From Gnetum montanum (taxonomy: Eukaryota > Streptophyta > Gnetopsida > Gnetales > Gnetaceae): a DNA stretch of 64,000 nt. The position numbers were made by a program, and so were the translations under genes. Below, piece by piece: positions 11,400-24,199 of this stretch (positions are counted from its first letter, which is position 1; the number at the start of each line of letters is the position of its first letter). Under the pieces are notes generated by a model that saw nothing but the letters and a program-made list of their open reading frames with translations, made no database searches and was not told where the DNA came from. The stretch spans positions 345,864-409,863 of the forward strand of contig MNCI01016010.1 of assembly GCA_015680685.1 (NCBI GenBank), in the 5' to 3' direction.

Positions 11400-12097
11400 T
11401 GAGAAAATTACTAAACCCTTGTGTAATCCTCAATGTATTTTGTGGGTGTGTGAGAGCCTTGTTTAAGTGTGTCTTCTTGTGTTGACCTTGTTGATGGTGA
11501 TTCCAGGGTGTTTTGGCATGTTGGGGGTGGGGGGTGTGTTTTGAGCCTATTTTGATGTGTTAAGGGGTTTTCATATCTATGGAAACTTGTTTGGAGGTAT
11601 TTGAAGGTTCTAGACCTCAAACAAGTGTCCTTATTGTTGGACCTGGCATGAGAGACGTCTCTCTTGTAGTATAGACATCTCCCTAGCATGTAAGACATTT
11701 CCACTAGATACATGATGTCTCCTCTCACATCTCTACACTTGAGAAAGATGTCTCTTGTTTCTTTAAGATGTCTTGTACAGATTTTAATAGATATAAAATT
11801 GAATGGAAAATTGGAATGAAGATAAAATATCATACCAATAAGCTATAAATAAAAGTCCAAGGCCTAAGTTTGTGTAAGAGAGATGAGAGACTTGAGAGGT
11901 CTCTTGAAAGCTTATGCAAGAAGAGAGCTCGTGCAAGAGAATTTTAGTGAGAGGCAAGGGAGAGCACTTGAGAGAGGTTAAGAAAATCTCTTATAAGTGT
12001 CTTGTCTTGAACTTTATCTCCATTATGAGCAATTAAGGATTGAGAGGGGACATGTGTGGTCTCTAAGATCCTTGGGAGAGTTGTGAATTGAGCTTAG
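11400..12097 (+). repeat. Element A 3' LTR, truncated
   Basis: Begins TGAG. Contains several AGACATCT/AGATGTCT-type words (about 11650-11780). Similarity to the 5' LTR ends after GAGCTTA. Confidence 0.75.
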
Positions 12098-12239
12098 AAT
12101 TCCTTAATAGGCTACATGACTAATCTCATTTCTTCTCCAAGTGTTTTGAATAACTAGATCTCAATGTAGTGAACTCCTAGAAAAATAAATTGTATGCATA
12201 TTCAAAATCTTTCATAAGGTTTTTTTCAATTTTCATTTG

Positions 12240-13420
12240 ATACTTCTAAATAGTTATAGTAGGTTTTTCAAGAAGGGATTTGGAACATTGCTGACACTTT
12301 TCTTGTAGTCTCCCCTTGGATTGAAGATTTTAACATTAAAGAAACTTGTAAGGGTACCCTACCTATTTGGGTTAAAATTCCAAGTCTACCTTAGGGTTTA
12401 ATGTTGTTCATCTAAGATATTAAAAGTCAATTAGGTAAGGTTATTTGTATAGATGCCATGAATGGTATTTGAGTAGGTTCCTCAAAGCATGTTTGTATCA
12501 CATTGGATCTACAATAAGAGCTACTAGATTATATTAAGATTCTAATTAATGGAAAACCTCTCATTTTACATAAACTCATATATTTAACTTTATTGAATTC
12601 TTACTATTGTTATCATTAATTAGATCATCGAGTTTACAATTATCCAAATTTATGGCAAAGCAAGAAGTTGATCATATTGCCACTTGTTAATGAAAAAGTT
12701 AAACAAGAAGAATGTATAGAAATCCATGCAAGAATGGAGCATGCACAACATCAGCAAAAAACAAGACCAACACAATAATATCAAATAACAAGCACAAGTA
12801 CCTAATGGAGATTTCTCTCAGCCTCATACGTTAGAAATGAATGTGGATTCTATGGATAGTAACATTCAACAATCTCTTATATATTTTTAAACAATAGTAG
12901 AAGATGAAGACTTTCAAATAGTGTTCTACAAAGGCAAACACAAAGGTAAAGATGTTGCAAGTTTAACCTCTTATGCTCATGTGGTAAAAGGTAGTGCATC
13001 ATTACTTCTTCAAGGTTCTTCAATACCTAATTGTTTTATAAATCTTAAAATGCAAGCAAGGAATAATAACTTGACATCATGATCTGCCATAGGACTGATT
13101 GGAAAATCTTAGGAGGTGCATTCCTTGAAATTTTTTCAAAACTAGTTTACCTTATAACAAAGAGCGTTAGCAATTACTTTGTTATTCTGAATCAAGATTC
13201 TAAGCATAACCCTTATACAAAATATCTATGATTAAAATATATTTGTGTAATGTTCAAGGATTGATCAACCCTCTACACTCATTTCATGCAAATTTTCCCA
13301 TTGAGATATACTCATATATTATTTTTTGTAAGAGGTTAAGATTCAAGATTTTAATCTTCAAGTGGATAGTTCTTACATAACATCTTATTTTATTTTATTT
13401 CACTTAAATCATGTTGAAGA
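12240..13420 (+). pseudogene. LINE remnant: ORF1 (DUF4283-like) and start of endonuclease
   Basis: Read across frames, 12250-12700 shows the order typical of plant L1 ORF1 proteins: a Gly-Phe-Gly-Thr start, SPW(I/L)-E-D-F-N, PIWVKIPSLPLGFNVVHLR, LGKVICIDAMNG and a VCITLDL strand. Near 13234 comes MIKIYLCNVQGLINPL, resembling the Trp-Asn-x-Arg/Gln-Gly-Leu opening of the endonuclease. Stops and frameshifts are frequent. The later domains do not follow directly; a block of other repeats comes next. Confidence 0.65.
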
Positions 13421-13479
13421 AAGAGGTAGTACTATCATTATGCTTTATTCTAAGTGAAATAGCTAAGTAATTGATACTA

Positions 13480-14345
13480 ATGCGAATCCCTTTTGGCTGT
13501 GAACTTGTTCAATGGAGGCATTCATGACTTGTTTGAGGACAAATTCCAAGGACTCATCTATAGATGTGTCTAGTATGAGTTTCAAGGACTTGTCTAATGA
13601 AGTCATCCATAGACAAGTTCAATGACATGTCTAAGGATAAGTTCCAAGGGTGCATCTAGGACTTGTTTGAGGACATGGTGTTAAAGACTCATCCTCATGT
13701 TTGAGTCTTGAATAAGTCCATGAGAGGATGTCCATGGATGTGTCCTAGATGCATCCATAGCCTTTGTTCCAAGATGTGATCCTAGCTCCTCGAGAATAAA
13801 TCCATAAGGATATAGGCTAGTATGATTAGGCCTACTCCAATTAACATATATAGGAGGAGGTATGGGCATGTTATGCCACCACTTGATCCTAGGGGATCAT
13901 TAGGCTAGCACTTGGTCTTGAAGGACTAGTAGGCTAACACTTTGTCTTGGGGTGGACTTGTTAAGGGAAGGAGGCCTTGAATGCATTCAAGTTTGTTCCA
14001 AAAATGCATCCTAGAGGATGTATCTGTGGACCCAACTTGCACATGATTACTCCTATATATGTTGATTGGCCTAGGCTCAACCATACTATCTTGCATCCTT
14101 ATGGGTTTGGTCCTAAGGAGCTAGGGACATGTCCATGAAGAAAGGCCATGGACAAATTTGTTGAAGAATTGTAAGGATGCATCTATGAACATGTTCTCAA
14201 GGACCCATCTTGGTCCATCATAAAATTCTAAGAATGCATCCAGGACTCATCGCTATACTTGTCTAAGAATAAGTTCTCTAAGGATGCATTCATGGACTTG
14301 TCCATGAATGAGTCTAGGATGCATTTAAGCACCCATCCATAGATG
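13480..14345. repeat. Degenerate short-period repeat block (GGATGCATCC / GACTTGTC words)
   Basis: Words such as AGGATGCATC, GGACTTGTCTA, CTCATC(C/T)ATAGA and GACAAGTTC recur many times with irregular spacing. Similar sequence reappears at 19600-19790. I see no coding frame. It may be LTR or other non-coding element DNA. Confidence 0.6.
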
Positions 14346-14374
14346 TTGTTGATGTGTAAAATTTAGCAACAAGA

Positions 14375-14460
14375 AACACCCTTCAAAAACACATTTAAAA
14401 AAAAACTATTTCCTAGGGTGTCTCCTATATGGGTATAGAAACCTAGGAATACTCTTAGTT
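14375..14460. repeat. Dispersed repeat, copy 2 of 2
   Basis: TCCTAGGGTGTCTCCTATAT followed by GGGTATAGAAACC matches the copy at 4660-4750. Confidence 0.5.
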
Positions 14461-17079
14461 GGTAAGGGCAATATGGTGTTTAACTTTTGATGATGAGATT
14501 AATTTAAATGTAAAATAATCTTCATAGTGATTAATTAATTCAAGGGAGTTATGGTTGAATTTCATTAGTTTTTTATAGGTGATATAAAAAGATAGATCTT
14601 ATTGATGAACACAATATTGATGAGCTTCAGTATTATGGCTTTGTTATTATTAATATACAGAAGTAAACATCTCCTAGAGATGAGAAAACTAAAAATAAAC
14701 TAGGATGCAACATAAATAGATTCATATTGTGAGAAACTTTAGTACTAGACAACAAGTAAAATATATTAAAGTAATAGATAACATAATGATAATGTAAATA
14801 GAAAAAAAAAACATTAGTTATCATCAAATTTTTGTAACAACTAGTAATACTTCTCACAAACAACCTTCAACACTAGATACACTAATAATTAAGTAAAGGA
14901 CAAATCAAGTATGGGTCACTTGTTCTTAATAGAGCTTCAGATGTTATTCACAAGATAAACTATTGCTTGCACAAGCTTGCTCACGTGTACCTTCAACTAA
15001 TAAATGTCATTGGGATTATTTAACCACTAGTAAGACCTTGAAAAGCTTCTTATTAAGATAAAATTCAGAATTCATATTTTCCTTCTCAACTTGGAGGAAC
15101 CTAAACTAGTCAAGATAATCTAGAAAAGGAAAAATGGTATGGGATGATAAGACTTTATTCTTTTAAGGGTAATGTAACAACTTTGAATTGCATATATTAT
15201 GCCATTTAGGCATAAAAACTAAGTAAGGTAAAGAGCTAAAAATAGAAAAATAAAGACTCCATTAGCTCTAAGGTTTCAAAGCTCTCCTCCTCACATATCC
15301 CATGAATCCTACTAATCTCCTTCCAATATCCTCCCTTGATCTTTTGATGTCCTCTAATAGATCTTCATCCACTTTTAATCTCCATTTTCTCTGCTTGTAG
15401 CGAGGTTCCTCCAAATTATTTTATTCTACTAAGCACTTAAGGTTCTTCATCTCCTCAACTTCTTAAAGGGGAAACTAATATATCATATTAATAGTAGGAA
15501 ATCAATAGTTTGTCTCATGATGTAACAATACATTGGAAAAGCTAGAACATCAATAACTAACACACATTTATATTGTTTTAAAAAATAAAACTCTTAAACT
15601 CTTTTACAGTAGTCATCATTTCCATGTAATGGAGCATTAAAAATTAAACAAGACACATTATTCAATATATGTATAGAATAGAAATAATCATAAAATAAAC
15701 TAAAAATTTAAAAAGAAAATGTAAGTGACACTATAGCAAGGCCACATTGTGAAAACTAGATTCATAGTTAACATCACCACAAATGTCACATCAAAATCAA
15801 GCTTTTCTATAAGCACATTGCTTTGGTTGGCTTCACTACAACAATTGTTGTGGGTCTTTAGGGACAAATCCTTGTTACCTTACACTGACGATGTAGATCC
15901 CTCTTCAATAGTCATATGCACAATACATTGTTCTTCCCTAGAAAAATCCACTTGTTAAGAGCTGTAAAAGAAGGCCTTCCTACTACACCAAGGCTCTCCT
16001 TGAATTTAACTAGAAATTGATGATGTATGCTTACCATCTTGCTAGCAAAGTTATGTAGCTCTCTAGAGCAAACAACAGTGAGCTTAGCACTATTTCTCAT
16101 TGTCTCTATAGATAGAATAATATCTTGCTCAGAGGATACGACCAACATCTCCTTCTTAGTTAACCATTTGAATGATTCAATGTCAACATTTTTGGACATC
16201 TTAATAGCTAGGATGACTACCTGGCTTTTAAAAGTAATGGATTTGGTGCACTTTCATTGAGGAACATGTCCATAAATACCAATATGGATGCTTTCTTTTT
16301 AGGCTCTTGGTAGATGCAAAAGTAAAAGTAAATTTTTTAACAATAGAACCTACTATATTACTTGGAAGTTATTCTAATAAGGACATTGGATGTCTATACA
16401 AAAGGTTATAATTAATACCATTACCATTTCATTGCAAGGTAGAATATGCTTTGTTTCAAATAACACTATTGAAAACAATATGTTCAATTTTATCAATTCC
16501 TAATTTAGGCTTTCTTGATAAGTTACTAAAATAATGAATCATTGTGGAATTGGAACACAGTCGAACCTTAACTTGGGGTTTAGCTTAACATTGCCAACAC
16601 TCCTAAAGTCTAAAAGATTCAAAAAAGAGAAATGTAAAGAAAAGAAATTTTTGATATCAAGAAAGAAGAGAAGTAGAATATGTGTGAGATGGACACAACT
16701 TCTTCTAGTTTCCAAGGACAACCATATCAATAATGACATAGAACTTCACAATTATCTCTAATGCCAACAATGAGTACAACACCAAGCACCATACAATGTT
16801 AGCTTTCTCATTATTAATAGTTGTGATTTTTTCTAAAGTTATGTGTGCATGCACTCTACTTTGCCTATTACTACCACATGGCCTTATGCATGTGATTGCT
16901 ACTCTAGTTCTTAGTTTTTACAATACACACCACCCATGCATGTCATTATTAGTGTCTACATACCACTAGAGCTCCTTTCATATTACTTTGTATATTAGTG
17001 GAAAGAGAGTGTCTCAAGTACCACAACGCTCATGGATTGAAAAATTCAATTTGAATAAAGGAGGGATTATCAAACTTGC
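14461..17079. other. Unrecognised, about 2.6 kb
   Basis: Two minus-strand stretches look weakly protein-like: 15440-15270 (Lys/Arg/Glu-rich) and 16199-15912, an open frame starting MSKNVDIESFKW. I recognise neither. They could be parts of an old element read on the minus strand. No RNA gene or clear repeat seen. Confidence 0.35.
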
Positions 17080-17165
17080 CTTTATGGTTAGCTAGTTAAA
17101 AGTTAGGAGTTTTATTTGGTGGATGAGAGGTCTTGGATTTGATCCTAATATCTAAATTCTTTTTC
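17080..17165 (+). repeat. Possible tRNA-derived SINE fragment
   Basis: A box-A-like GGTTAGCTAGTTAAAAG (17086-17102) and box-B-like GGATTTGATCC (17135-17145) have roughly tRNA-like spacing. Both are diverged from the polymerase III consensus. Confidence 0.35.
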
Positions 17166-17389
17166 TTTTCTAATATTCTACAAATTTATTAAAATTTATT
17201 TCCAGGAAAGGATGAGCTAGTTGGATATCATTAGGATAGTAACAACCTTTTCATCTCCTTTGAGGATACTCTGTAAGGCATCAAAAGACTAGCCTCAAGT
17301 AAAGAAGCTAATGCAGTAGTTCTTTATGAAGAAATACGGACTTGAGGAGGACCTTTGGTATAGTAGATAGTTTTAAAAAAATCTAAACT

Positions 17390-19115
17390 GTGTGCTTCAA
17401 AATGGTTTAGATAAAGAATTGTGAACAAATAGAGCTATTTTGCTCTTTAAAATAGAATATAGATTTAATTTAAATAACTAAAGGTTGATTGTAATCAATA
17501 ATATTTTTGAAAAGGTTTTTAAAAATATTCTTAAGATAACGATTGAAAAATATACAAAAGAAAATAATTTGCAAGCAATTTCACAAGCTAGGTTTAGATT
17601 TCATCATTAGACTATTGATCACCTCATTACATTGAAATATCTTATTGATTGTACAAAATGGAAAAATAAAAGAACTCTTGTTTGCTTTGTGGATTTCTCT
17701 AAAGAATATGATTTAGTTATTTGAAGCAAGTTGTGAAAGCGATTACAAGGCATAGGTACTGCTCCGTCTTTGCTAGCTTCAATTCAAAGTCTTTATTAAG
17801 AGGTATATATATAGATCATAGATCACCACTCTCATAAAAATGTTTTATTACATAGTGATATTGGGATGAAATAAGATTGTTCTCTTTTGCCTACTCTATT
17901 TTGTATTTTTATTGATGAACTCAAGGAGTAGATACTATAAATTCCAAATAGATACTCTATTAAAATTAATGATTACTTTGTCAACCTTTTGTTGTATAAT
18001 GATGATTTAGCTATCATATCCAACTCTAAGAAAGGCCTACAACAAATACTAAGTGTTTTGAAGGATTTTTACCAAAATTTAGAAATAAAAGTTAATGTGA
18101 AAAAAACCAAAATTATGGTGTGTGACATTAGGAATAATGATTACTATTGAAAAGGATCCAGTAAATATGACACCAACTTGTAGATACCTTGGCCTAGATC
18201 TTTCTCACAATTATAGTTAGAATATGTATATTAAATAGAGGATTGCAAGTAGATTGAGAGCCTTATTTTGTTTTAAAAAAATGTTAGAAGGAAATTATCT
18301 TAGCCTAGAAAATCATAAAACAATTATTTTTTTCTATTATGCAATTAAATTTTTTGTATGAGTGTGCAATGTGGGGTCTTGGACTTGCTAGAAAATATTA
18401 GAAGAGAATAGAATAAGTGCAAAAGCATTTTTTGGTAGAATAATTTTGGTTTAAAAGAAAGGTAGAATATGATTTATTGCTTCTTAAAGGTAATATGATT
18501 CCTTTAGAGATAGAAGTTCTTTGTCAATTTGTAGCATATGTTCATAGTCTCTCTTGTATCATAAGAATGAAATTTTTGAAGGAAGTGTTAGTTACTACTC
18601 AACAAAAAGGATGGTTCTACAAGAAAATGATTTTTCTCTAAAAATTAAATATTGAAATGGATATTCTACATTGCGATATAAGGAAACTATGTAAGAGTAT
18701 AAAAAAAAAGGTACTTTTGCACATATGGAGTAATCCAACAAGGAAAAAATAATTCTACCTAGAGAGCATTAGAGGAGACATCAACAAAAGCATAGCTTAT
18801 TTATCTACTCCTATATCCTACCACCTACACTATCAAATTAGTTGCACAAGATTAGGATTCCATTATTTTAGAATTGAAATAGAAAGATTGATCCACATTC
18901 TAAGAGAAGAGAGAACCTATCATTTAAGCAAGCAAAGAGCAATTGAAGATGAGCATCAAATATTCCTCAAATTTCTTGTTCTTGTACAAAGTTGCTACAA
19001 ATGGAAAATTATAGCTAGTTTTTAAATTGATCTTTTTGATATAGCACCAAGGAAGCTTGGTAACTTTGTTAATGAAGTGTTTACTATACATACTATGTAT
19101 ATTTTTTCTATTCAA
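17390..19115 (+). pseudogene. LINE reverse transcriptase remnant
   Basis: Plant LINE RT copies RNA at the nicked target. Read through frameshifts, the order of blocks fits: ENNLQAISQARFRFHH then TIDHLITLKYLID (17560-17650), LVCFVDFSKEYDLV (17690), a Leu-Phe-x-x-Phe-Ile-Asp-Glu-Leu region (17890-17930), a KTKIMVCD-like segment (18105) and CRYLGLDLSHN (18180). The C-terminal part (18840-19000) resembles the zinc-finger tail of such proteins. Stops are numerous. It may or may not belong to the LINE at 12240. Confidence 0.75.
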
Positions 19116-19599
19116 TAGAACCTAAGGGTCTTTATATGCAATAAAAAGCATTTCAATTCATAATTGAAATCTTAATAAAATTATATTCCAATCATTATAG
19201 GAATGGATGAAAATTTGATCAAAAACTTCCAATTGTAGCTTGTAGTTATCATTAGCATAATAAATTGCTCAACACTTCCAACATGGACTTATCTTATGAA
19301 TTTGCCTAAACTTAATATTTAATTAGTTATCTTGCATAATAAATTATGAACCTATCCTCTAATTATTAAGGTTAAAACTTAGTTCATCTATTAACCTAAA
19401 AAAGATATAAGTAACTCTATGTTATTTAATAATACTAATAGTAATAATAACTAAATAATAATAAATAATTAAAGGTTTGGAAAAACAACATCTTAAATAT
19501 ACGTCGTTGATAGCCAAGTGAAGACTAAGGAAAATATGACCATAGGATCTTGTAGAAAACATATTTTTCATGGTTCCATGTTAAGCATGAGAATATTGA
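19116..19599. other. No feature recognised
   Basis: AT-rich DNA with poly-A-like and AATAAT-rich stretches, possibly the LINE 3' tail. Confidence 0.3.
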
Positions 19600-19790
19600 G
19601 ATCAACAAACAAAGCTTGGACTTGTTTGAGGATCAATTCATGGATGCCTCTAAGGCTCCTCCATGAGAACTCATCTTCGAACATGTTGTAAGACAAGTCT
19701 TGGATGCATCCATGGGAAGTTGTATTTAGAAAAGTCTAAGATGCATTCATAGAACAATCCTTGAATTCATGTCCTTTTCTATTTTTTCTC
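19600..19790. repeat. Second patch of the GGATGCATCC-type degenerate repeat
   Basis: GGACTTGTTTGAGGA, TTGGATGCATCCATGG and AAGATGCATTCATAG match the words of 13480-14345. Confidence 0.5.
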
Positions 19791-19894
19791 CTTTTTTTCC
19801 TCCAAACCATCTTTATTTTCTTTGGTTTATGTGGTCAAATTTACCTAGTGTCTATTGTTTTTTATTGGGTATCTTAGTAGAATGAGTGACTTTT

Positions 19895-20740
19895 TGATGA
19901 ATCATGTTCTAACAGGCCCTGATATCAGAGCCCATGATGCAATGTTGAATATCCGATATCATAGGGTATATGCTAACCTATAAATATAACACTTGGGCTC
20001 ACAATTGAAGTTAGTTTTTACATAGTTTTAGTTAAGTTTTTCATAGTTCTTGTGTAAAGTAGGGAAGCTCTTGTAGTTTATTTTCTCCAAAGTTAGAATA
20101 TTTCTAAGTGCCCATAGTAGGAGTTTGAGTGTGTATGGATCTTTGTTCAAACACTAATGTAGTTGAGCATAGAAGTGTGATGGAAATAAAAATGAATCAT
20201 TTTAATCATCCCTGTAGAATTAAGAATAGATTAATTTTTTCGTGAATGCATTTAATATTCATGCACTTTACTTTAATGTACTTTAATTAGGCAATTAATT
20301 TTCAGTTGTTAATGAATACAAACATGACTAATTTGAACATACATATAGCACTTGGTGACCTAGAAATGCTTAATGTTTAATAACCCAGTAGGGCTATATG
20401 TGTTCAAGATGTGTCTAGGAAAGTAGGATGGGTACTTATGTTAGGCTAGTTAGATAGTAGAATAATTAGATATTAAATTCCTCTACCTTCCATTCTTGTT
20501 ATAAATGATTAAATTTTATGAAACATAAAATGATAAAAATCATATACCTTAATTACACTTAAACCATATCCTTAAGCTTCACAAGTGTAGTGGAAAGACA
20601 ACAAAGGTTGTCAACACCCATTTCACTTCATACAGAATTAGTGCATGAGAGAACTATAGGTCCATGAAATTTGACTAGATCGGACGTGAGCACCTTAGTG
20701 ATTTGTATGGTTGGGCATAGGGATAGATCATTGCTCATCA
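19895..20740 (+). repeat. Element B 5' LTR
   Basis: Starts TGATGAATCATG and ends GCTCATCA. It is 40 bp shorter than its partner because one GATATC-containing segment is missing near 19930. Confidence 0.9.
19919..19990 (+). promoter_or_regulatory. Element B 5' LTR core promoter: GATATC words and TATA box
   Basis: GATATCAGAG, CCGATATCATAG and GGTATATG precede CTATAAATA at 19978-19986, only 84 bases into the LTR. This implies a very short U3 region. Confidence 0.6.
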
Positions 20741-20897
20741 TTATCATAATTGCTAAGGACCTTCTAGTTGTTGTGTGCACTATCTAGGACTAACGAAAAA
20801 TTATCTAGATCATTGGAACAAATCCTAAAGTCACATCATCTTTTAAAATAATTACAACAATATTTAGAAGCACACTACATTTTTTTTCAAACATAAA

Positions 20898-22560
20898 ATG
20901 TCTTCTTCTCATAGAAGTGATTCTTTTCCCAAGTTTGATGGCATACATCAGCTGATGCCTCAATAATAATGAGTCGTATATGCTTATCCTAATGAGTATG
21001 TACTAAGTTTTAGCTTCATCCTACATCAAGATGAACAACTGCAATGGTGTGACATGGAGGATAACATTGTGTTATTGCCCGATCAATCCATTCCTACAAT
21101 GCTCTAGCAAATACTTATTCATCTAGGTCTAGCTGTGCACAGCTTCTTAGGGATCGCTAGTTAGAACAACATCATAAATCTATGAAGGGAAAAGGATTTA
21201 ATGATTCTCCATTTCTACTATACCAAAAAGATGGTGGGGAGCCCTTCTCTGGGGGTTTTCCATTCAATGAAATTCCTCTCTTTAACTTTGCTAAAGGAGG
21301 TCAATACCAAAACCTACAATCTATAATTCACAATCTCGGTTTTGACAAGAATGGATCCAATGACAAAGAAGGATCCAAAGAGACAAGTCAAGGCAAGGAT
21401 GTGAACAGAAAACAAGATTGTGATCATGGTCACTATCACTGAAGTGGTGGTAGTAGGCACTATGGAGATGCTAGTCCTTCTTCCTCTTCACCCTCATCAT
21501 CATCATCTTCTTCTTCTAGCTTTGATCGCAACTGCAGGAGGTGAGACCATGATGGAGATGACCAAAATAATCAAAGGGACCATCAGGAAAGGTAAGACCA
21601 AGGGCATGGACACTCAAGAGAGGCACATCACCATGAACAAAGGGGTAGTAGATGTTTGAAGGGGGATATAACTCAGATTCATAGAACCATCTTCAAGATT
21701 TCCAAGGTTCATGTTCCTTGCAAAATATAGAGAATGAGTGGAAAAAACTTAAGTTGTTCCCATGGACACTTATTAAAGAAGAAGAGAAACTGGTACCAGT
21801 CCTTAGAACCAAAATTTATTAGATGATGGAGTACCATGCTTGAATTGTTCAATGACAAATATCAAATGTACTCTATAGTGTCCAACTTGAGAAGGTATAT
21901 CCAAGGATGGAAACAAGGAATACATGAACCCTTAGATGTCACCATTGGCCATTACTATTCTTTAATGCACAAATGTCTTGGCCATGATTATTCTCAACTG
22001 GATCAACTTCACCACATTGTAGATGGGATTTGATATGAAACAAGGAGAACACTAGGCATCTATGCCCAAGGGCAGCTGCCAGAATTAAGTGCTCATTAGA
22101 TCCAAAGATTGATTGAACATGTAGCTAAAGAGGAAGGAAAATTAAGAATATGAGAAAATGCCGAAGAGTATAATTGTGATCCTTCTATTTAGAAGAGGGA
22201 GGTTAGATTTTTTGATAGTGAGGACAAGTCAACACTTGATGAGGTGGTGAATAGGAAAACCTTACTGCTTCAAAAATTTCAATCTAAAATTATAGCCAAA
22301 GTTGATCAGTTATGGGACTCCATGGATAGCAGATTTCAAGCTATCCTAAAAATTACTAAAGAGTCTAAAGAACAAAGTAGTGATTGTGAGCATAGAAGGC
22401 GCAAGGAAGCTGAACATGGCTATCAAAAAGGTAAGGGCAAGATTGCTACAATAGGAGAAGTTGTAGAAACCAAATCAGATGATGATGGTGGATGTGACAT
22501 CTACCAATATGAACATCCTAAGAAATGTTGTCCTATTGTGTCACACATATAGGAATCTAG
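20898..22560 (+). pseudogene. Element B gag remnant
   Basis: Starts MSSSHRSDSFPKFDG at 20898 and matches element D gag along its length through many stops and frameshifts. Visible parts: an N-terminal region with SFILHQDEQLQW; a Ser/His/Arg-rich linker (21420-21660); the retrotransposon gag core around LELFNDKYQMYSIVSNLR and GHYYSLMHKCLGHDYSQLDQ (21836-22033); a coiled-coil-like Glu/Lys-rich tail; and a zinc-knuckle-like segment CDIYQYEHPKKCCP at 22493-22531. The second Cys of the usual knuckle is Tyr here. Confidence 0.8.
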
Positions 22561-23339
22561 GATGAATGCCTTGAATCCATGACTAGCACAAAGGTAAATA
22601 CCTAGAATATTACCTTATCATTAAGGAAATTCTAGGTAGTTCCATCAGCATCAACAATATTATCCAAGTGGAACTCCACTGCAACCATATGAGTAGTATC
22701 AATAGTGGTATCACCCACAGTCATGGGCCTTGGCAACACCAAGGCAACAATACCCTTATAGATAACTTGAACAATATGGGTACTATGTTCAACAACCCTT
22801 GTCTCCACATCACTCCTTTAGTCATGTTTTTACTTTCCAATCTAACTACAACCCTTCTAATTATTATCGCACTCATTCTCCATCTACATCAAGGGATACC
22901 ACCTTTTACCCTTATCCTCCTCCTGTTCTTACACATCTTCCTCCTTCCTTAGCACAACTATCACTTGCTCCACCTATGCAGGGTGAACTACTAACTCGAC
23001 CACAACAATGCAATGCTACCAAGGCCATTAATCTACAACCAATTCATCAATTGATTGGGTCAGAGACTTGATTAAAGAAAAGACCTTTCTTTTGACCCTG
23101 CAATCCACCTAAGCCCTCAAATACACCTATAGTTGACAACCTTGTTCCTTCGTCTTCCTCTGTATCAAATTCCTTTAAGTCCCCTTCAAAATAATTACCA
23201 CCCAAGATCCATACTATTATGCTTACTCATTCCATATCTAATTGGATCTGTGTTAGAAACCTTTCCAGAAAATTAGCAGATCTTGGAAGTCCACTCATTT
23301 ATTTGTAGATTGCTAGGAATGAACTATGCTAATTTCTTC
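22561..23339 (+). other. Element B gag-protease linker
   Basis: Gln, Pro, Ser and Tyr-rich coding-like sequence in broken frames, matching the linker of element D (51240-51830). No catalytic domain. Confidence 0.5.
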
Positions 23340-23700
23340 TCAAATCAAGTTTTGGTGTCAATCTAATTTCTCATGAGATGTATACTACATGGAATCTACC
23401 TCGTCTTAAGAAGAGAAATATTAAATTAGAATTGGTAGACCAATCCATCACTGTTCCATTGGGGCTGGTAGAAGACATTGTGACCACTATCTATGGGTGG
23501 TCTTATCCTATTGATTTCTTAGTGATCAAAGTGGAGAACTATAAGGGGAACTTTCCAATCATCATGGGAAGGGCATGGATAAGTACCGTTGATGCAAAAT
23601 GGACATTAAAGATATTTCCCTTGAAATATCCAAAGAAAATGCATTTAAAAAGATCAAGAAGAAGCAAGTTCCATGCATTGCGTATAGAAATATAGGGTGA
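23340..23700 (+). pseudogene. Element B aspartic protease remnant
   Basis: Retropepsin-like fold blocks: GVNLISHEM after the active-site position, LVDQSITVPLGLVEDI, YPIDFLVIKV and FPIIMGRAWISTVDA, the last being the usual Ile/Leu-Leu-Gly-Arg-Pro strand. The active-site Asp-Ser-Gly is not kept; the aligned residues read Lys-Ser-Ser, so the catalytic Asp is lost. Frameshifts separate it from gag and RT. Confidence 0.75.
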
Positions 23701-24199
23701 AATTGTGTGTAGAAACTCTAGTCCATGAAATGAGCATCCATCTATGCATGTAAGAAGCATCCACCAGAAGCATAAATTCAAAGGTGTTTATATGAAGCAA
23801 CCACAAAACAAGAGGATACCCAATAGCTAATCGCTAATCTTGAAAGCAGCACACTTTGCATGGAACTAATTGAGAGCTTGACAAGTGCATATGTTGTAGG
23901 CATGGATGAACTAGAGCAAGTTCATCACAAACTCTCTAATAATGCAAATGATGATACCTATTAGGATGATTTGGAGATTCTTGAAAATTTCAAGAACGAG
24001 CCCCTTAAACTAAAAAATCTACTAGCTAGAATGGAATATGTGTTCTTAAAAAATGGAAGCTGGTCATAATCAATGCAAATCTTGCTCTAAAATAGAAAAA
24101 TATGCTATTGAATGTGGTTGAAAAATGGTTAGTAGCTTTTTCCTAGTCATATCCTAAACTCATAGGGATTGATCCTAGGATATGCCAACATCGCATCTA

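Larger units (their letters stand above)
8241..12097 (+). mobile_element. Element A: Ty3/gypsy LTR retrotransposon remnant
   Basis: Two related LTRs start with TGAG at 8241 and 11400 and flank a primer site, gag and protease remnants and a purine tract. RT, RNase H and integrase are absent. The right LTR stops near 12097, about 180 bp short of its partner's end, so no target-site duplication can be tested. Each N within it (8351, 9529, 9827) is an assembly break. Confidence 0.8.

Noticed and set aside
15912-16199. 95-residue minus-strand open frame as a host gene
   Set aside because: Protein-like in look but no family recognised, no splice context, set among element remains; left as unassigned.
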